From the NCBI RefSeq assembly GCF_902499115.1, contig NZ_CABVPN010000041.1, positions 1 to 44,300 of the forward strand: a stretch of 44,300 nucleotides of DNA, given 5' to 3'. This stretch comes from Burkholderia diffusa. GTDB lineage: Bacteria; Pseudomonadota; Gammaproteobacteria; Burkholderiales; Burkholderiaceae. Numbering within the stretch: position 1 is the first letter of the stretch; each line of letters starts with the position of its first letter. The position numbers were made by a program, and so were the translations under genes. Shown in pieces: positions 1-8,188 of this stretch. A model generated the notes under the pieces. That model saw only the letters and a program-made list of their open reading frames with translations. It did not search any database and was not told the DNA's origin.

Positions 1-105
1 CAGAACTGCGTGCACTGCAAGACGTGCGACATCAAGGACCCGACGCAGAACATCGTGTGGGTCACGCCGGAAGGCGGTGGCGGGCCGAATTACCCGAACA
101 TGTAA
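1..105 (+). CDS. Electron-transfer flavoprotein-ubiquinone oxidoreductase, C-terminal 34 residues (partial)
   Basis: Only the last 34 codons are inside the window. They contain the cluster NCVHCKTCD, a Cys-x2-Cys-x2-Cys group that in ETF-QO supplies three of the four ligands of the [4Fe-4S] cluster. The tail PEGGGGPNYPNM matches the family's usual ending. ETF-QO passes electrons from acyl-CoA and other flavin dehydrogenases, via ETF, to ubiquinone at the inner membrane. It sits 49 bp upstream of a thiolase and a 3-hydroxyacyl-CoA dehydrogenase, which fits a fatty-acid/short-chain acyl oxidation group. The 5' part is outside the window. Confidence 0.93.
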   Translation, partial: QNCVHCKTCDIKDPTQNIVWVTPEGGGGPNYPNM

Positions 106-154
106 CGCAAACGCATCCCCGCGCCCGCGGGCGCGAACGAACCGGAGTGAGACG

Positions 155-1348
155 ATGAGCAATGCAGCGAAGGAAGTCGTGGTGGTGAGCGGTGTCCGTA
201 CCGCGATCGGCGCTTTCGGCGGGAGCCTGAAGGATTTCTCGCCGACCGATCTCGGCGCGAAGGTCGTGAGTGAAGTGCTGTCGCGCGCGAACGTTTCGGG
301 TGACGCGGTCGGGCATGTCGTGTTCGGCCACGTCGTGAACACCGAGCCGAAGGACATGTATCTCGCGCGCGTCGCGGCGATCAACGGTGGCGTCGCGCAG
401 CACACGCCGGCGCTGACTGTAAACCGCCTGTGCGGCTCGGGCCTGCAGGCGATCGTGTCGGCCGCACAGACGATCATGCTCGGCGACGCCGACATCGCCA
501 TCGGCGGCGGCTCGGAGAACATGAGCCGCGCGCCGTACAGCGTGCCGTCCGCGCGCTTCGGCCAGCGCATGGGCGATGCGAAGCTCGTCGACATGATGCT
601 CGGCGCGCTGCACGACCCGTTCCAGACGATCCACATGGGCGTGACGGCCGAGAACGTCGCACGCAAGTACGGCATTTCGCGTGACGCACAGGATGCGCTC
701 GCGCTCGAATCGCATCGCCGTGCGGCGCGCGCGATCGCGGAAGGCCGCTTCAAGGACCAGATCCTGCCGATCTCGATCCGCACGAAGAAGGGCGAGGTCG
801 CGTTCGACACCGACGAGCACGTGCGTCACGACGCCGGCCCGGACGATTTCACGAAGCTGAAGCCGGTGTTCGTGAAGGAAGACGGCACGGTGACGGCCGG
901 TAACGCGTCGGGGATCAACGATGCCGCTGCCGCGGTGCTGATGATGAGCGCGGATGCCGCACGTGCGCAGGGCGTGAAGCCGCTCGCGCGTCTGGTCGCG
1001 TATGCGCATGCGGGCGTCGATCCGGCGTACATGGGCATCGGCCCCGTGCCGGCCACGCAGAAGGCGCTCGAGCGCGCCGGCCTGAAGATCACCGATCTCG
1101 ACGTGATCGAGGCGAACGAAGCGTTCGCGGCACAGGCATGCGCGGTCACGCAGGAGCTCGGCCTCGATCCGGCCAAGGTCAACCCGAACGGCTCTGGCAT
1201 TTCGCTCGGTCACCCGATCGGTGCGACGGGCGCATTGATCACGGTCAAGGCGCTGTACGAGCTGAAGCGCATCGGCGGGCGTTACGCGCTCGTGACGATG
1301 TGTATCGGCGGCGGCCAGGGGATTGCGGCGATCTTCGAGAACATCTGA
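155..1348 (+). CDS. bktB: Acetyl-CoA acyltransferase (beta-ketothiolase, BktB type)
   Basis: A 397-aa thiolase, the usual length. It condenses or cleaves acyl-CoA and acetyl-CoA to give or consume 3-ketoacyl-CoA. Catalytic residues are visible: Cys93 in NRLCGSGLQA, His353 in GHPIGATG and Cys383 in CIGGGQG. From memory the whole protein follows Cupriavidus BktB closely (VVVVSGVRTAIG, MGIGPVPAT, NPNGSGISLGHPIGATG), a thiolase that accepts C4-C5 substrates. I chose the ATG at 155 because GGAG lies about 8 nt upstream and the protein then starts like the family; an in-frame start at 77 would add 26 unrelated residues overlapping the upstream gene. The next gene, 38 bp on, is the matching 3-hydroxyacyl-CoA dehydrogenase, so the two are probably co-transcribed. 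Confidence 0.93.
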   Translation: MSNAAKEVVVVSGVRTAIGAFGGSLKDFSPTDLGAKVVSEVLSRANVSGDAVGHVVFGHVVNTEPKDMYLARVAAINGGVAQHTPALTVNRLCGSGLQAIVSAAQTIMLGDADIAIGGGSENMSRAPYSVPSARFGQRMGDAKLVDMMLGALHDPFQTIHMGVTAENVARKYGISRDAQDALALESHRRAARAIAEGRFKDQILPISIRTKKGEVAFDTDEHVRHDAGPDDFTKLKPVFVKEDGTVTAGNASGINDAAAAVLMMSADAARAQGVKPLARLVAYAHAGVDPAYMGIGPVPATQKALERAGLKITDLDVIEANEAFAAQACAVTQELGLDPAKVNPNGSGISLGHPIGATGALITVKALYELKRIGGRYALVTMCIGGGQGIAAIFENI

Positions 1349-1386
1349 TAATCGACCGTTCAGCACCCGAATACACAGGAATCGTC

Positions 1387-2241
1387 ATGGCCATCGAAAC
1401 CGTCGGCGTCGTGGGCGCCGGAACCATGGGCAACGGCATTGCGCAGACCGCCGCCGTTGCAGGACTCAACGTCGTGATGATCGACGTCAGCGATGCGGCA
1501 CTCGACAAGGGTGTCGCCGCACTGAAGGGCAGCCTCGAGCGGCTCGTGTCGAAGGACAAGCTCGACGCCGCCGCACGCGACGCCGCGCTCGCACGCATCA
1601 CGACGTCGACCGACTACGCGAAGCTCGCCGCGGTCGACATCGTGATCGAAGCCGCAACCGAAAATGTCGAGCTGAAGAGCCGCATCCTGAAGCAGATCGA
1701 GTCGGTCGCGCGGCCCGACGCAATCATCGCGACCAACACGTCGTCGATCTCGATCACGTCGCTCGCGGCGCTGCTCGCCGATCCGTCGCGCTTCGTCGGC
1801 ATGCACTTCTTCAACCCGGTGCCGCTGATGCCGCTCGTCGAGATCATCCGCGGGCTGCAGACGAGCGACGCGACCGCATCGGCGGTGCGCGCGCTGACCG
1901 AGCGATTCGACAAGTCGCCGATCGGCGTGCGCAATGCGCCGGGCTTCGTCGTGAACCGGATCCTCGTGCCGATGATCAACGAAGCGTTCTTCGTGCTGGC
2001 CGAAGGCATTGCGTCGGCCGAGGAGATCGACGCGGGGATGAAACTCGGCGCGAACCATCCGATCGGGCCGCTTGCACTGGCCGATCTCGTCGGGCTCGAC
2101 GTGTGCCTCGCGGTGATGGACGTGTTCCTGAAGGACTTCGGCGACACGAAGTATCGTGCGTGCCCGCTGCTGCGCGAGATGGTGTCGGCAGGGCGGCTGG
2201 GGCGCAAGACGGGGCGCGGGGTGTACGACTACAGCAAGTAA
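1387..2241 (+). CDS. hbd: 3-hydroxybutyryl-CoA dehydrogenase
   Basis: A 284-aa NAD-dependent short-chain 3-hydroxyacyl-CoA dehydrogenase, single-domain size. The N-terminal Rossmann motif GAGTMG is at residues 10-15. The His-Glu dyad is His140 (GMHFFNPVP) and Glu152, 12 residues apart as in the family, with Asn190 in VVNRILVPMINEA. It interconverts acetoacetyl-CoA-type 3-ketoacyl-CoA and 3-hydroxyacyl-CoA and so works with the thiolase just upstream. The start at 1387 has AGGA about 7 nt upstream. It is followed by a strong hairpin, so it likely ends the operon. PaaH of phenylacetate breakdown belongs to the same family, but no other paa gene is visible here. Confidence 0.93.
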   Translation: MAIETVGVVGAGTMGNGIAQTAAVAGLNVVMIDVSDAALDKGVAALKGSLERLVSKDKLDAAARDAALARITTSTDYAKLAAVDIVIEAATENVELKSRILKQIESVARPDAIIATNTSSISITSLAALLADPSRFVGMHFFNPVPLMPLVEIIRGLQTSDATASAVRALTERFDKSPIGVRNAPGFVVNRILVPMINEAFFVLAEGIASAEEIDAGMKLGANHPIGPLALADLVGLDVCLAVMDVFLKDFGDTKYRACPLLREMVSAGRLGRKTGRGVYDYSK

Positions 2242-2265
2242 GCGGTGCGTCGATGCCTCTTCGCG

Positions 2266-2293
2266 CGGCCGCCTTCGGGCGGCCGTTTGCTTT
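2266..2293 (+). terminator. Hairpin terminator after hbd
   Basis: A perfect 8-bp stem (2266-2273 with 2278-2285) closes a TTCG tetraloop and is followed by a short T-rich stretch (TTTGCTTTG). It starts 24 nt after the hbd stop. The UUCG loop and GC-rich stem are typical of intrinsic terminators, although the T tract is interrupted. Confidence 0.8.
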
Positions 2294-2569
2294 GGGCGGC
2301 ATGCGTACGCGTCGAGCATCGCCAGGTTCCGCGGCAACGTGATCGCATGGCGCACGGCCGCCGCGACCTGGATCATCATCAGCGCCGCGAACGCGTTCCG
2401 CAGCGCGCCGGATGTCGCGCATCGGCGGCGCGTCGGGGAGTGCGCTGCCCTGCCGCGACGGCAGCGATTCAGCGGATGAATATCGGGTATCCCGCCGGAG
2501 CAGGCCAATTGCAGCCACCGGATGCCCGGCGCTATGATGCCGCATCCGTCCGATGGCAGTGACCCCTCG
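2294..2569. other. Non-coding stretch upstream of the creatine-locus regulator
   Basis: There is no convincing gene here: reading frames in this interval are short and have out-of-frame-like composition. It must hold the promoter of the GlxA-type regulator, but I see no clear sigma-70 hexamers or operator. Confidence 0.5.
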
Positions 2570-3586
2570 ATGTCGAAAACCCCGCCCGTGCCGCCGCTGC
2601 CGTCCCGATCGCGCGAAGGCATTCATGACCTTCGCATCGTCCGGTACGGCTTTTTGCTGGTCGACGACTTCTCGCTGATCGCGTTGAGTGCCGCGATCGA
2701 TCCATTGCGGATCGCGAACATGGTCGTCGGGCGGCGCGTCTACGACTATCGACTGATCGGGCCAGTCGACGCGGTCGTCCGGTCGAGCGACGGCATCCGT
2801 GTCGTGCCGGACGTGTCGCTGTCGGACAGCGGCACATTCGACGTGGTGTTCGTCGTCGGCCCCAATCCCATCCCGCGCCGACGGACCGGCGCGATCGTCG
2901 ACTGGTTGCGTCGGCAGGCACGCAACGGGACCGCGCTCGGCGGCCTCGATACCGGCAGCTATTTCCTCGCGCGCGCCGGGTTGTTGAACGGCTATCGCTG
3001 CACGATCCATTGGGAGGACCAGGACGTGCTGATGGAGCAGTTTCCGAAACTGACGGTGTCTACCCGCCTCTACGAAATCGATCGCGATCGCTATACCTGC
3101 AGCGGCGGCGTCGCGCCGCTCGACCTGATGGTGCATCTGCTGGCGGCCGCGCCCGGCAGCCCGGCCCTGGCCGCGCGCGTGCTCGAATTGCTGGTCGCTG
3201 AGCCGCGCAGCCGCGAATATCGGCAGCAGACGTCGCTGCGCCAGTACATTGGCGCGGAGCACGAGAAACTGGACGAGGCCTTGCAACTGATGGAAAGCAA
3301 CGTCGAGGAAACGCTTTCCGTGCCCGAGATTGCCGTCCATTTGCAGGTGTCGCAGCGACAGCTGCAGCGGTGGTTCCAGGATCGCCTCGGCAAGTCGCCC
3401 GCGCAGGCGTATCTGGAGATTCGCCTGCTGCGTGCGCGGCAACTGCTTTACCGCACCGCAACCTCGCTCGAGGAGGTGTGTGCGCGCACCGGATTCACGT
3501 CGACGACCCATTTCGCGACGCGCTACAAGGAACAGTTCCAGATCTCCCCGATCGCCGATCGGCGCCGCTACCAGAACGCGCTGTAG
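2570..3586 (+). CDS. GlxA-family (DJ-1/PfpI + AraC) transcriptional regulator, probable activator of creatine use
   Basis: A 338-aa protein with two parts. Residues about 21-200 form a class-I glutamine-amidotransferase/PfpI-like sensor domain (VRYGFLLVDDFSLIALSAAIDPLRIAN; GGLDTGSYFLARAGLL at 124-139), in which the nucleophile Cys region reads Asp-Thr-Gly, so it is a ligand sensor and not an enzyme. Residues about 233-330 form an AraC double helix-turn-helix (LSVPEIAVHLQVSQRQLQRWFQ; SLEEVCARTGFTSTTHFATRYKEQF). This architecture is that of GbdR, CdhR and SouR, which respond to betaine, carnitine and sarcosine-type compounds. The creatinase starts 227 bp downstream in the same direction, and both it and the transporter carry matching promoter repeats, so I infer it senses creatine or a related compound. 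In-frame ATGs at 2522 and 2534 are possible; 2570 gives the usual length. Confidence 0.88.
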   Translation: MSKTPPVPPLPSRSREGIHDLRIVRYGFLLVDDFSLIALSAAIDPLRIANMVVGRRVYDYRLIGPVDAVVRSSDGIRVVPDVSLSDSGTFDVVFVVGPNPIPRRRTGAIVDWLRRQARNGTALGGLDTGSYFLARAGLLNGYRCTIHWEDQDVLMEQFPKLTVSTRLYEIDRDRYTCSGGVAPLDLMVHLLAAAPGSPALAARVLELLVAEPRSREYRQQTSLRQYIGAEHEKLDEALQLMESNVEETLSVPEIAVHLQVSQRQLQRWFQDRLGKSPAQAYLEIRLLRARQLLYRTATSLEEVCARTGFTSTTHFATRYKEQFQISPIADRRRYQNAL

Positions 3587-3602
3587 TCCGGCGGCGATCG
3601 CT

Positions 3603-3620
3603 TGCCGGGTTCGACCGGCA
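3603..3620 (+). terminator. Weak hairpin after the regulator gene
   Basis: A 6-bp stem (TGCCGG 3603-3608, CCGGCA 3615-3620) with a 6-nt loop, 16 nt after the regulator's stop codon. There is no T tract, so terminator function is uncertain. Confidence 0.3.
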
Positions 3621-3698
3621 TTCATTCCCGTACCGAAGATCGTCCTGCCGATGGACAGGCCCGCGCTCGCGCGCACGGCCGGCGGTGCTGGATTGGTG

Positions 3699-3773
3699 GT
3701 TAACCCGGAATGGCCAAATCGTGGACTGTGATGTCCATTCCAGAAATCTTCGAATTTGTCGAACTTCTACCAT
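3699..3773 (+). promoter_or_regulatory. Creatinase promoter with AraC-type direct repeats
   Basis: The block reads GTTAACCC (3699-3706), ATGGCCA (3710-3716), ATGTCCA (3731-3737), AAATCTTC (3744-3751) and CTACCAT (3767-3773). The two ATGKCCA elements are 21 bp apart start to start, two helical turns, the spacing seen for AraC-family half-sites. TACCAT at 3768-3773 can serve as a -10; 17 bp upstream lies AATCTT, a poor -35, as expected for an activator-dependent promoter. All five elements recur with identical spacing before the MFS gene at 5531-5605. The leader to the creatinase ATG would be about 35 nt. Confidence 0.72.
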
Positions 3774-3813
3774 TTGCTCACACCCACCACGCTTTTTACC
3801 GAGGAGCGAGCTC

Positions 3814-5025
3814 ATGAAGATGGAGAACCTGATTCGAATCGAGAATGGCGAGAAGGTGAAGCACACCTTCTCCGATGCCGAATATGCGAGCCGTCAGCGC
3901 AGGCTGCGCGAACTGATGGCGCGCGAGAACATCGACGCGGCGCTGTTTACGTCATATCACAACATCAACTACTACTCGGACTTCCTGTATTGTTCGTTCG
4001 GCCGGAAGTACGGACTCGTCGTCACGCCGAACAAGGTCGTGTCGATCTCGGCGAACATCGATGGCGGCCAGCCGTGGCGGCGCACGGTCGGCGACTACAA
4101 CGTCGTCTATACCGACTGGCAGCGCGACAATTTCTTCCGCGCGCTGCAGGTCGAGATCGACAATCGGGGCCGCGTCGGCATCGAGTTCGACCATGTGCCG
4201 CTCGAGATGCTGTCGAAGCTGAAGGCGGCGCTGCCGTCGGTCGAGTTCGTCGACATCGGCGCACAGACGATGCGCATGCGCATGATCAAGTCCGACGAGG
4301 AGATCGCGCTGATCAAGCATGGCGCGAACGTCTGCGATGTCGGCGGCGCGGCGCTGGCTGCCGCCGTGCACGAAGGCGTGCCCGAACACGAGGTCGCGCT
4401 GGCGTCCACGCAGGCGATGGTTCGCGAGATCGCGCGACGCTTTCCCGAGTCGGAGCTGATGGATACGTGGACGTGGTTCCAGTCCGGCATCAACACGGAC
4501 GGCGCGCACAATCCCGTCACCACGCGCAAGGTGCAGAAGGGCGACATCCTGAGTCTGAACTGCTTCTCGATGATTGCCGGCTACTACACCGCACTGGAGC
4601 GCACGATGTTCTTCGACCATTGTCCGGATGAACATTTGCGGTTGTGGAAGATCAACGTTGAAGTGCACGAAGCGGGGTTGAAGCTGATCAAGCCGGGTGT
4701 CCGCTGCAGCGACATCGCGCTCGAGCTCAACAAGATCTATGCGGAATACGGGCTGCTGCAATACCGCACGTTCGGGTACGGCCACTCGTTCGGCGTGTTG
4801 TCGCACTATTACGGACGCGAGGCGGGGCTCGAACTGCGCGAGGACATCGATACCGTGCTGGAGCCGAACATGGTCGTGTCGATGGAACCGATGATCATGC
4901 TGCCGCAGGGCCATCCGGGCGCGGGCGGCTATCGCGAGCACGATATCCTCGTCGTCGGCGAGCGCGGCGCAACCAACATCACTGGCTTCCCGTACGGCCC
5001 GGAACGCAACATCATCAAGTCGTGA
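3814..5025 (+). CDS. Creatinase (creatine amidinohydrolase)
   Basis: A 403-aa cytosolic enzyme of the creatinase/prolidase (M24) 'pita-bread' fold that hydrolyses creatine to sarcosine and urea. The length equals that of Pseudomonas putida creatinase and long segments agree with it as I remember it: TSYHNINYYSDFLYCSFGR, ISANIDGGQPWRRTVG, MDTWTWFQSGINTDGAHNPV, YGHSFG-LSHYYGREAGLE. The catalytic His is His232 (DGAHNPVTTRK), the same number as in P. putida. The enzyme has the M24 fold but does not need the metal ligands. Start 3814 has GAGGAG at 3801-3806; a far upstream in-frame ATG at 3370 lies inside the regulator gene and was rejected. Lying between a GlxA-type regulator and a symporter, it is the catabolic step of a creatine locus. 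Sarcosine oxidation genes are not in the window. Confidence 0.94.
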   Translation: MKMENLIRIENGEKVKHTFSDAEYASRQRRLRELMARENIDAALFTSYHNINYYSDFLYCSFGRKYGLVVTPNKVVSISANIDGGQPWRRTVGDYNVVYTDWQRDNFFRALQVEIDNRGRVGIEFDHVPLEMLSKLKAALPSVEFVDIGAQTMRMRMIKSDEEIALIKHGANVCDVGGAALAAAVHEGVPEHEVALASTQAMVREIARRFPESELMDTWTWFQSGINTDGAHNPVTTRKVQKGDILSLNCFSMIAGYYTALERTMFFDHCPDEHLRLWKINVEVHEAGLKLIKPGVRCSDIALELNKIYAEYGLLQYRTFGYGHSFGVLSHYYGREAGLELREDIDTVLEPNMVVSMEPMIMLPQGHPGAGGYREHDILVVGERGATNITGFPYGPERNIIKS

Positions 5026-5040
5026 ACGACATGTCGATGC

Positions 5041-5072
5041 GCGACGTCCGCCGTTGCGGCGGCGGACGTCGC
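5041..5072 (+). terminator. Strong hairpin after creatinase
   Basis: A perfect 12-bp stem (5041-5052 with 5061-5072) and 8-nt loop, starting 15 nt past the creatinase stop. No T run follows, so it may be a terminator or a 3'-end stabilising structure. Confidence 0.6.
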
Positions 5073-5530
5073 ATTGCCGGATGACGGTATACGCGGCATC
5101 GAAGGAACCATGCAGCCGACGGAGGGTGATCCGCCAGGATCGTCCACGTCGGCTGTTTCGTTGCACGAAGCATGTCGAGCCGATCGCGGAACCCGTCCCG
5201 ATCGATGCGCGAATCGGCAGGCATGCGCTCATCTGTCTTTGCGAGCTACGGCGATCCGCCGTTCCGTTTGCTCGATCCTGCATCACCCTTCCCGTTCCGG
5301 GATTTCCCGGCTTCGCATCACCGACGGCCAGGCAGCCGGTCGACGCGCGTTCCCTGTCTCATTTCATCGACGGCCCTCGACGGGCATCCTGTCCTGCCCG
5401 GCAATCACGTGCTTCCGCGTTCATGCACCGCGATGCGTCGCCGTTTGTGCGATGCCGGCTTCCGGCATAACTTCGGATTTTCGACGCACGATCGCTGTCG
5501 ACGCGGGCGCGCTGCCCGACGGCCGGCGGT
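5073..5530. other. Gene-free interval between creatinase and transporter
   Basis: About 460 bp. Three overlapping + strand frames stay open here only because of the high GC content. Their translations are rich in Arg, Ser and Pro with no domain-like pattern, and none has a good ribosome binding site. I see no tRNA, repeat or known RNA motif. Confidence 0.5.
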
Positions 5531-5605
5531 GTTAACCCTCGATGTCGAATTCAGAGAGTCTATTGTCGAAAAGGAAAATCTTCCTGGGGCTCCAACTCCT
5601 ACCAT
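5531..5605 (+). promoter_or_regulatory. Transporter promoter, twin of the creatinase promoter
   Basis: GTTAACCC (5531-5538), ATGTCGA (5542-5548), TTGTCGA (5563-5569), AAATCTTC (5576-5583) and CTACCAT (5599-5605). Every spacing equals that of the creatinase promoter: 11 nt from GTTAACCC to the first half-site, 21 nt between half-sites, 37 nt between GTTAACCC and AAATCTTC, and 10 nt plus AACTY before CTACCAT. The intervening bases differ, so this is conserved signal and not a recent duplication. The predicted leader to the MFS start is about 105 nt. Confidence 0.72.
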
Positions 5606-5716
5606 GCGCTTGAATGGTCGCGATTCGGCACTGCGCAGTGCACTCACCGCACGATCGATCGAATCACGGATGGCGGCCATGACACCGCAACGTACTATTC
5701 AGTTTGGAGACTGAGC

Positions 5717-7099
5717 ATGGGTACCAGAAAGGTAATGTCGGGTCGGTCGGCGGAGGCCGGCACATGGTTGCCGAGCCAAGGTGGCGCCGTCCGTTCGAGT
5801 GACGGCGCGTCCGCGCGCGGGGAGGCCGATACGCGGCTGCTCAGGCGGGCCGCATGTGCGAGCTTCATCGGCAACTTCGTCGAATGGTTCGATTACGCAT
5901 CGTACGGGTATCTCGCGACCGTCATCGCGGTCGTGTTCTTCCCGAAGAGCGACGCGATGACGGGGCTGCTGGCCGCGTATGGCGTGTTCGCGATCTCGTT
6001 TGTGATCCGGCCGCTGGGCGGCGTGGTGTGGGGGCACTTCGGCGACAGGGTCGGACGCCGGACCGCACTGTCGCTGTCGATCCTGATCATGTCGTGTTCG
6101 ACTTTCCTCATCGCATTCCTGCCGACTTATGCGCAGGTCGGCATGGTCGCTCCGGTGTTGCTGCTGCTGGTGCGGGTCGTGCAGGGCTTTTCGGCGTCGG
6201 GCGAGTATGCGGGGGCGTCGGCGTTCCTTGCCGAGTATGCGCCGGAAGGCAAGCGCGGGTTCTACACCAGCATCGTGCCGGCCAGCACCGCGGCCGGCCT
6301 GTTGTTCGGGTCGGTGTTCGTCGCGGTGATGCACGCAGCGCTGACGTCGCAGCAGTTGCACGACTTCGGCTGGCGTCTGCCGTTCCTGCTGGCTGCGCCG
6401 TTCGGCGTAGTCGGACGCTATATCCGTATTCGTCTCGAGGACACGCCGAAGTTCAAGGCGCTCGAAGGCGCGCACCATGTCGCGCAGGCGCCGGCCACCG
6501 AGCTGCTGACGCGGCATCGCGGCAGGATGCTGATCGCGTTCGGCGTGACGTGTCTGAACGCCGTCGCGTTCTATCTCGTGCTGAGCTACATGCCGACCTA
6601 CCTGTCTACCGAGATGGGTGTCGGCGAGACCGAGTCGTTCATCGCGGCGACGGTTTCGCTGGCGGCGTATATCGGGCTGATCTTCCTGATGGGTGCGCTT
6701 TCGGATCGGGTCGGGCGCAAGACGATGCTGATCGGCGCGTCGGTGTTGTTCGCGGTGCTGACGGTGCCGCTGTTCAAGGGGCTGGCCGGCGCGAGCTTCG
6801 TGACGATCGTGATGATCCAGATCGCGTTCGGCGCGCTGCTGACGATGAACGACGGGACTTTGCCTTGCTTCCTGTCGGAAATTTTCCCGACACGCGTGCG
6901 TTACACCGGCTTTGCGTTCTGCTTCAATACGGCGAATGCACTGTTCGGCGGGACGGCGCCGTTGGTCGCGACGTGGCTGATCGGGGCGACTGGAAACAAG
7001 CTCGCGCCGGCATGGTATCTGGTTGGGGCGGCGGGTATCGCGCTGATCGCGATGCTCGCGAGCAGTGAGACGTCGAAGCGGCCGCTTGCGGACGATTGA
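5717..7099 (+). CDS. MFS transporter, metabolite:H+ symporter family (probable creatine/amino-acid-betaine uptake)
   Basis: A 460-aa inner-membrane protein with the hydrophobic pattern of a 12-helix MFS permease. The signature loop GHFGDRVGRR lies at about residues 105-114, and its second-half repeat GALSDRVGRK at about 327-336. The opening (CASFIGNFVEWFDYASYGY) and RVVQGFSASGEYAGASAFLAEYAP are typical of the MHS group that includes ProP, ShiA and KgtP. The start at 5717 has GGAGA 6 nt upstream. The promoter matches that of the creatinase, so I infer creatine (or a related zwitterion such as sarcosine or betaine) as substrate. The family alone would not give the substrate. Confidence 0.85.
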   Translation: MGTRKVMSGRSAEAGTWLPSQGGAVRSSDGASARGEADTRLLRRAACASFIGNFVEWFDYASYGYLATVIAVVFFPKSDAMTGLLAAYGVFAISFVIRPLGGVVWGHFGDRVGRRTALSLSILIMSCSTFLIAFLPTYAQVGMVAPVLLLLVRVVQGFSASGEYAGASAFLAEYAPEGKRGFYTSIVPASTAAGLLFGSVFVAVMHAALTSQQLHDFGWRLPFLLAAPFGVVGRYIRIRLEDTPKFKALEGAHHVAQAPATELLTRHRGRMLIAFGVTCLNAVAFYLVLSYMPTYLSTEMGVGETESFIAATVSLAAYIGLIFLMGALSDRVGRKTMLIGASVLFAVLTVPLFKGLAGASFVTIVMIQIAFGALLTMNDGTLPCFLSEIFPTRVRYTGFAFCFNTANALFGGTAPLVATWLIGATGNKLAPAWYLVGAAGIALIAMLASSETSKRPLADD

Positions 7100-7363
7100 C
7101 GATGCGATGAATCGTTTGGCCGGTTTTCGCTCCGCTTGAACCGAAGCGCCGTGTGGCAGTGTCGAATGTCTGTCGCGCGGCCTTCGCGTTCTCGGCGTTC
7201 GTGATGACGTCGCTCGCGCGGAGCGCGCCACGGGCCTGCGTGACCGCGATGAATTGCGGTGAGGTAACGATCGCCATTGAGCGCCGATCCTGCATAACCG
7301 AACCGGTTCGACGACCGTTTTCTCCGTAGTTTCCCTTGAGTCCCTTCGTCGGGATTTTCCGCC
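7100..7363. other. Gene-free interval at the left edge of the T6SS island
   Basis: About 260 bp between the transporter stop and an IS5-family end. A minus-strand frame stays open through it and into the MFS gene, but I do not recognise the translation and it lacks a credible start. It is possibly decayed coding sequence. Confidence 0.4.
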
Positions 7364-7509
7364 AGGGAAACGCTGATTTATCCATCTCGATGGTCATCGC
7401 TGACGCAGCCGAGAACGTTGTAGAGGATAGCTCGCGGAACGAGCCCATCACGATGGAACGGCAAATGAGCTTTGCGGAAGCAGAAGGCGCGGGCAAGAAG
7501 CGAGTGACC
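7364..7509 (+). mobile_element. Left end of an IS5-family insertion sequence (relic)
   Basis: Begins with AGGGAAACGCTGATTTATC, the same terminal repeat found at 41605 in this window. It is followed by a leader of matching layout and a transposase start at 7453 reading MERQMSFAEAEGAGKKRVT, close to the MKRQISSAEAESAGKKRVT at 41695. The start M-x-RQ-x-S-x-AEAE-x-AGKKRVT is typical of IS5-family transposases. Similarity stops at about 7509 and no right end is present, so only about 146 bp of the element survives. It lies exactly between core genes and the T6SS cluster. Confidence 0.8.
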
Positions 7510-7543
7510 GTTCTTCGGGTGGGCAGCCGGTCTGTGCGTCAAA

Positions 7544-7570
7544 CAAGGCTGGCAATGCGCCAGCCTTGCG
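7544..7570 (-). terminator. Intrinsic terminator of hcp
   Basis: A perfect 10-bp stem (7544-7553 with 7559-7568) with a 5-nt loop. Read on the minus strand it is followed by TTTG after the stem and lies 14 nt beyond the hcp stop. Position and stem quality make it a good hcp terminator. Confidence 0.75.
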
Positions 7571-7581
7571 ATTAGACAGAT

Positions 7582-8100
7582 TTAGCCTTCTTGCGGTTTG
7601 CGCCAGTCGTCGGAGGCTTCCGTGCCGGCGATGGCGTGGGTCCAGGTGATCTTGCGGTACGCCATCGCGACCTTGATCAACTGGGTGTACTCGGCCTTGC
7701 TCGGGTCCTGCGCGTGCGGCAGCGCGGCATTGATGTTGACGATGGTGGCGTCTTCGAGCTTGGTGGTGAAGAAGTGCTCCTGCTTGCCTTCGGTCGAGGT
7801 GCGGTACCACTTCACTTCCACTTCGGGGAGCATCTCGCCGGAGGCCAGCGCTTGGTACAGCAGCGGCGTGGCTTTGTTCAGCGGCGCGGTGAAGGTGAAC
7901 GGCTTATGCACGCGCTGGCCGGACGGCTGGCCGCTCTGCGGATCGGTCGGCGTCGCGATCAGGTGTTCGATTTCCTGGACCAGGATCTGGTCTTCGTGGC
8001 CTTCCTGGTAGACGTTGCCGACGGAATCGGCGGTGAAGGCGCCTTTGGTGATGTTGCCTTGGGTCTTGCCCTGGATGCTGATATAGGCGGGTGTAGGCAT
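7582..8100 (-). CDS. hcp: Hcp, T6SS inner-tube protein
   Basis: A 172-aa Hcp/Hcp1-family protein (start MPTPAYISIQGKTQGNIT; then EGHEDQILVQEIEHLI, HKPFTFTAPLNKATPLLYQAL and a C-terminal YRKITWTHAIAGTEASDDW). Hexameric rings of Hcp stack into the tube that is fired by sheath contraction, and the ring lumen can carry small effectors. I chose the ATG at 8100 over an upstream in-frame start at 8172 because the protein then begins as the family does and GGAG lies upstream; the longer form would overlap the sigma-54 promoter at 8174-8188. hcp is the last gene on the leftward arm, separated from tssM by 432 bp with its own promoter. This allows it to be made in far greater amount than the membrane-complex proteins. 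Confidence 0.95.
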   Translation of the reverse strand: MPTPAYISIQGKTQGNITKGAFTADSVGNVYQEGHEDQILVQEIEHLIATPTDPQSGQPSGQRVHKPFTFTAPLNKATPLLYQALASGEMLPEVEVKWYRTSTEGKQEHFFTTKLEDATIVNINAALPHAQDPSKAEYTQLIKVAMAYRKITWTHAIAGTEASDDWRKPQEG

Positions 8101-8173
8101 AGCTTTTATTACTCCGTTTTGTGATGAAAGGCCCGTGGCCCGATGCGCCATCAGTGATAGCAACAACCACAAC

Positions 8174-8188
8174 GCAATCGCTGTGCCA
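8174..8188 (-). promoter_or_regulatory. Sigma-54 promoter of hcp
   Basis: On the minus strand the sequence is TGGCAC-AGCGA-TTGC, an exact match to the RpoN core TGGCAC-N5-TTGC (GG and GC with the required 10-nt gap). It lies 73 nt upstream of the hcp ATG, giving a leader of about 60 nt. A sigma-54 activator of the VasH type is encoded in the same cluster, and VasH/RpoN control of hcp is established in V. cholerae. Confidence 0.88.

Noticed and set aside
62..1366. 434-aa open frame on the minus strand across bktB
   Set aside because: A GC-driven shadow frame: Arg/His-rich translation with no family pattern, fully antisense to a textbook thiolase.
5172..5714. 180-aa frame before the MFS gene
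   Set aside because: It runs through the conserved promoter block at 5531-5605, has no ribosome site and its residues look random.
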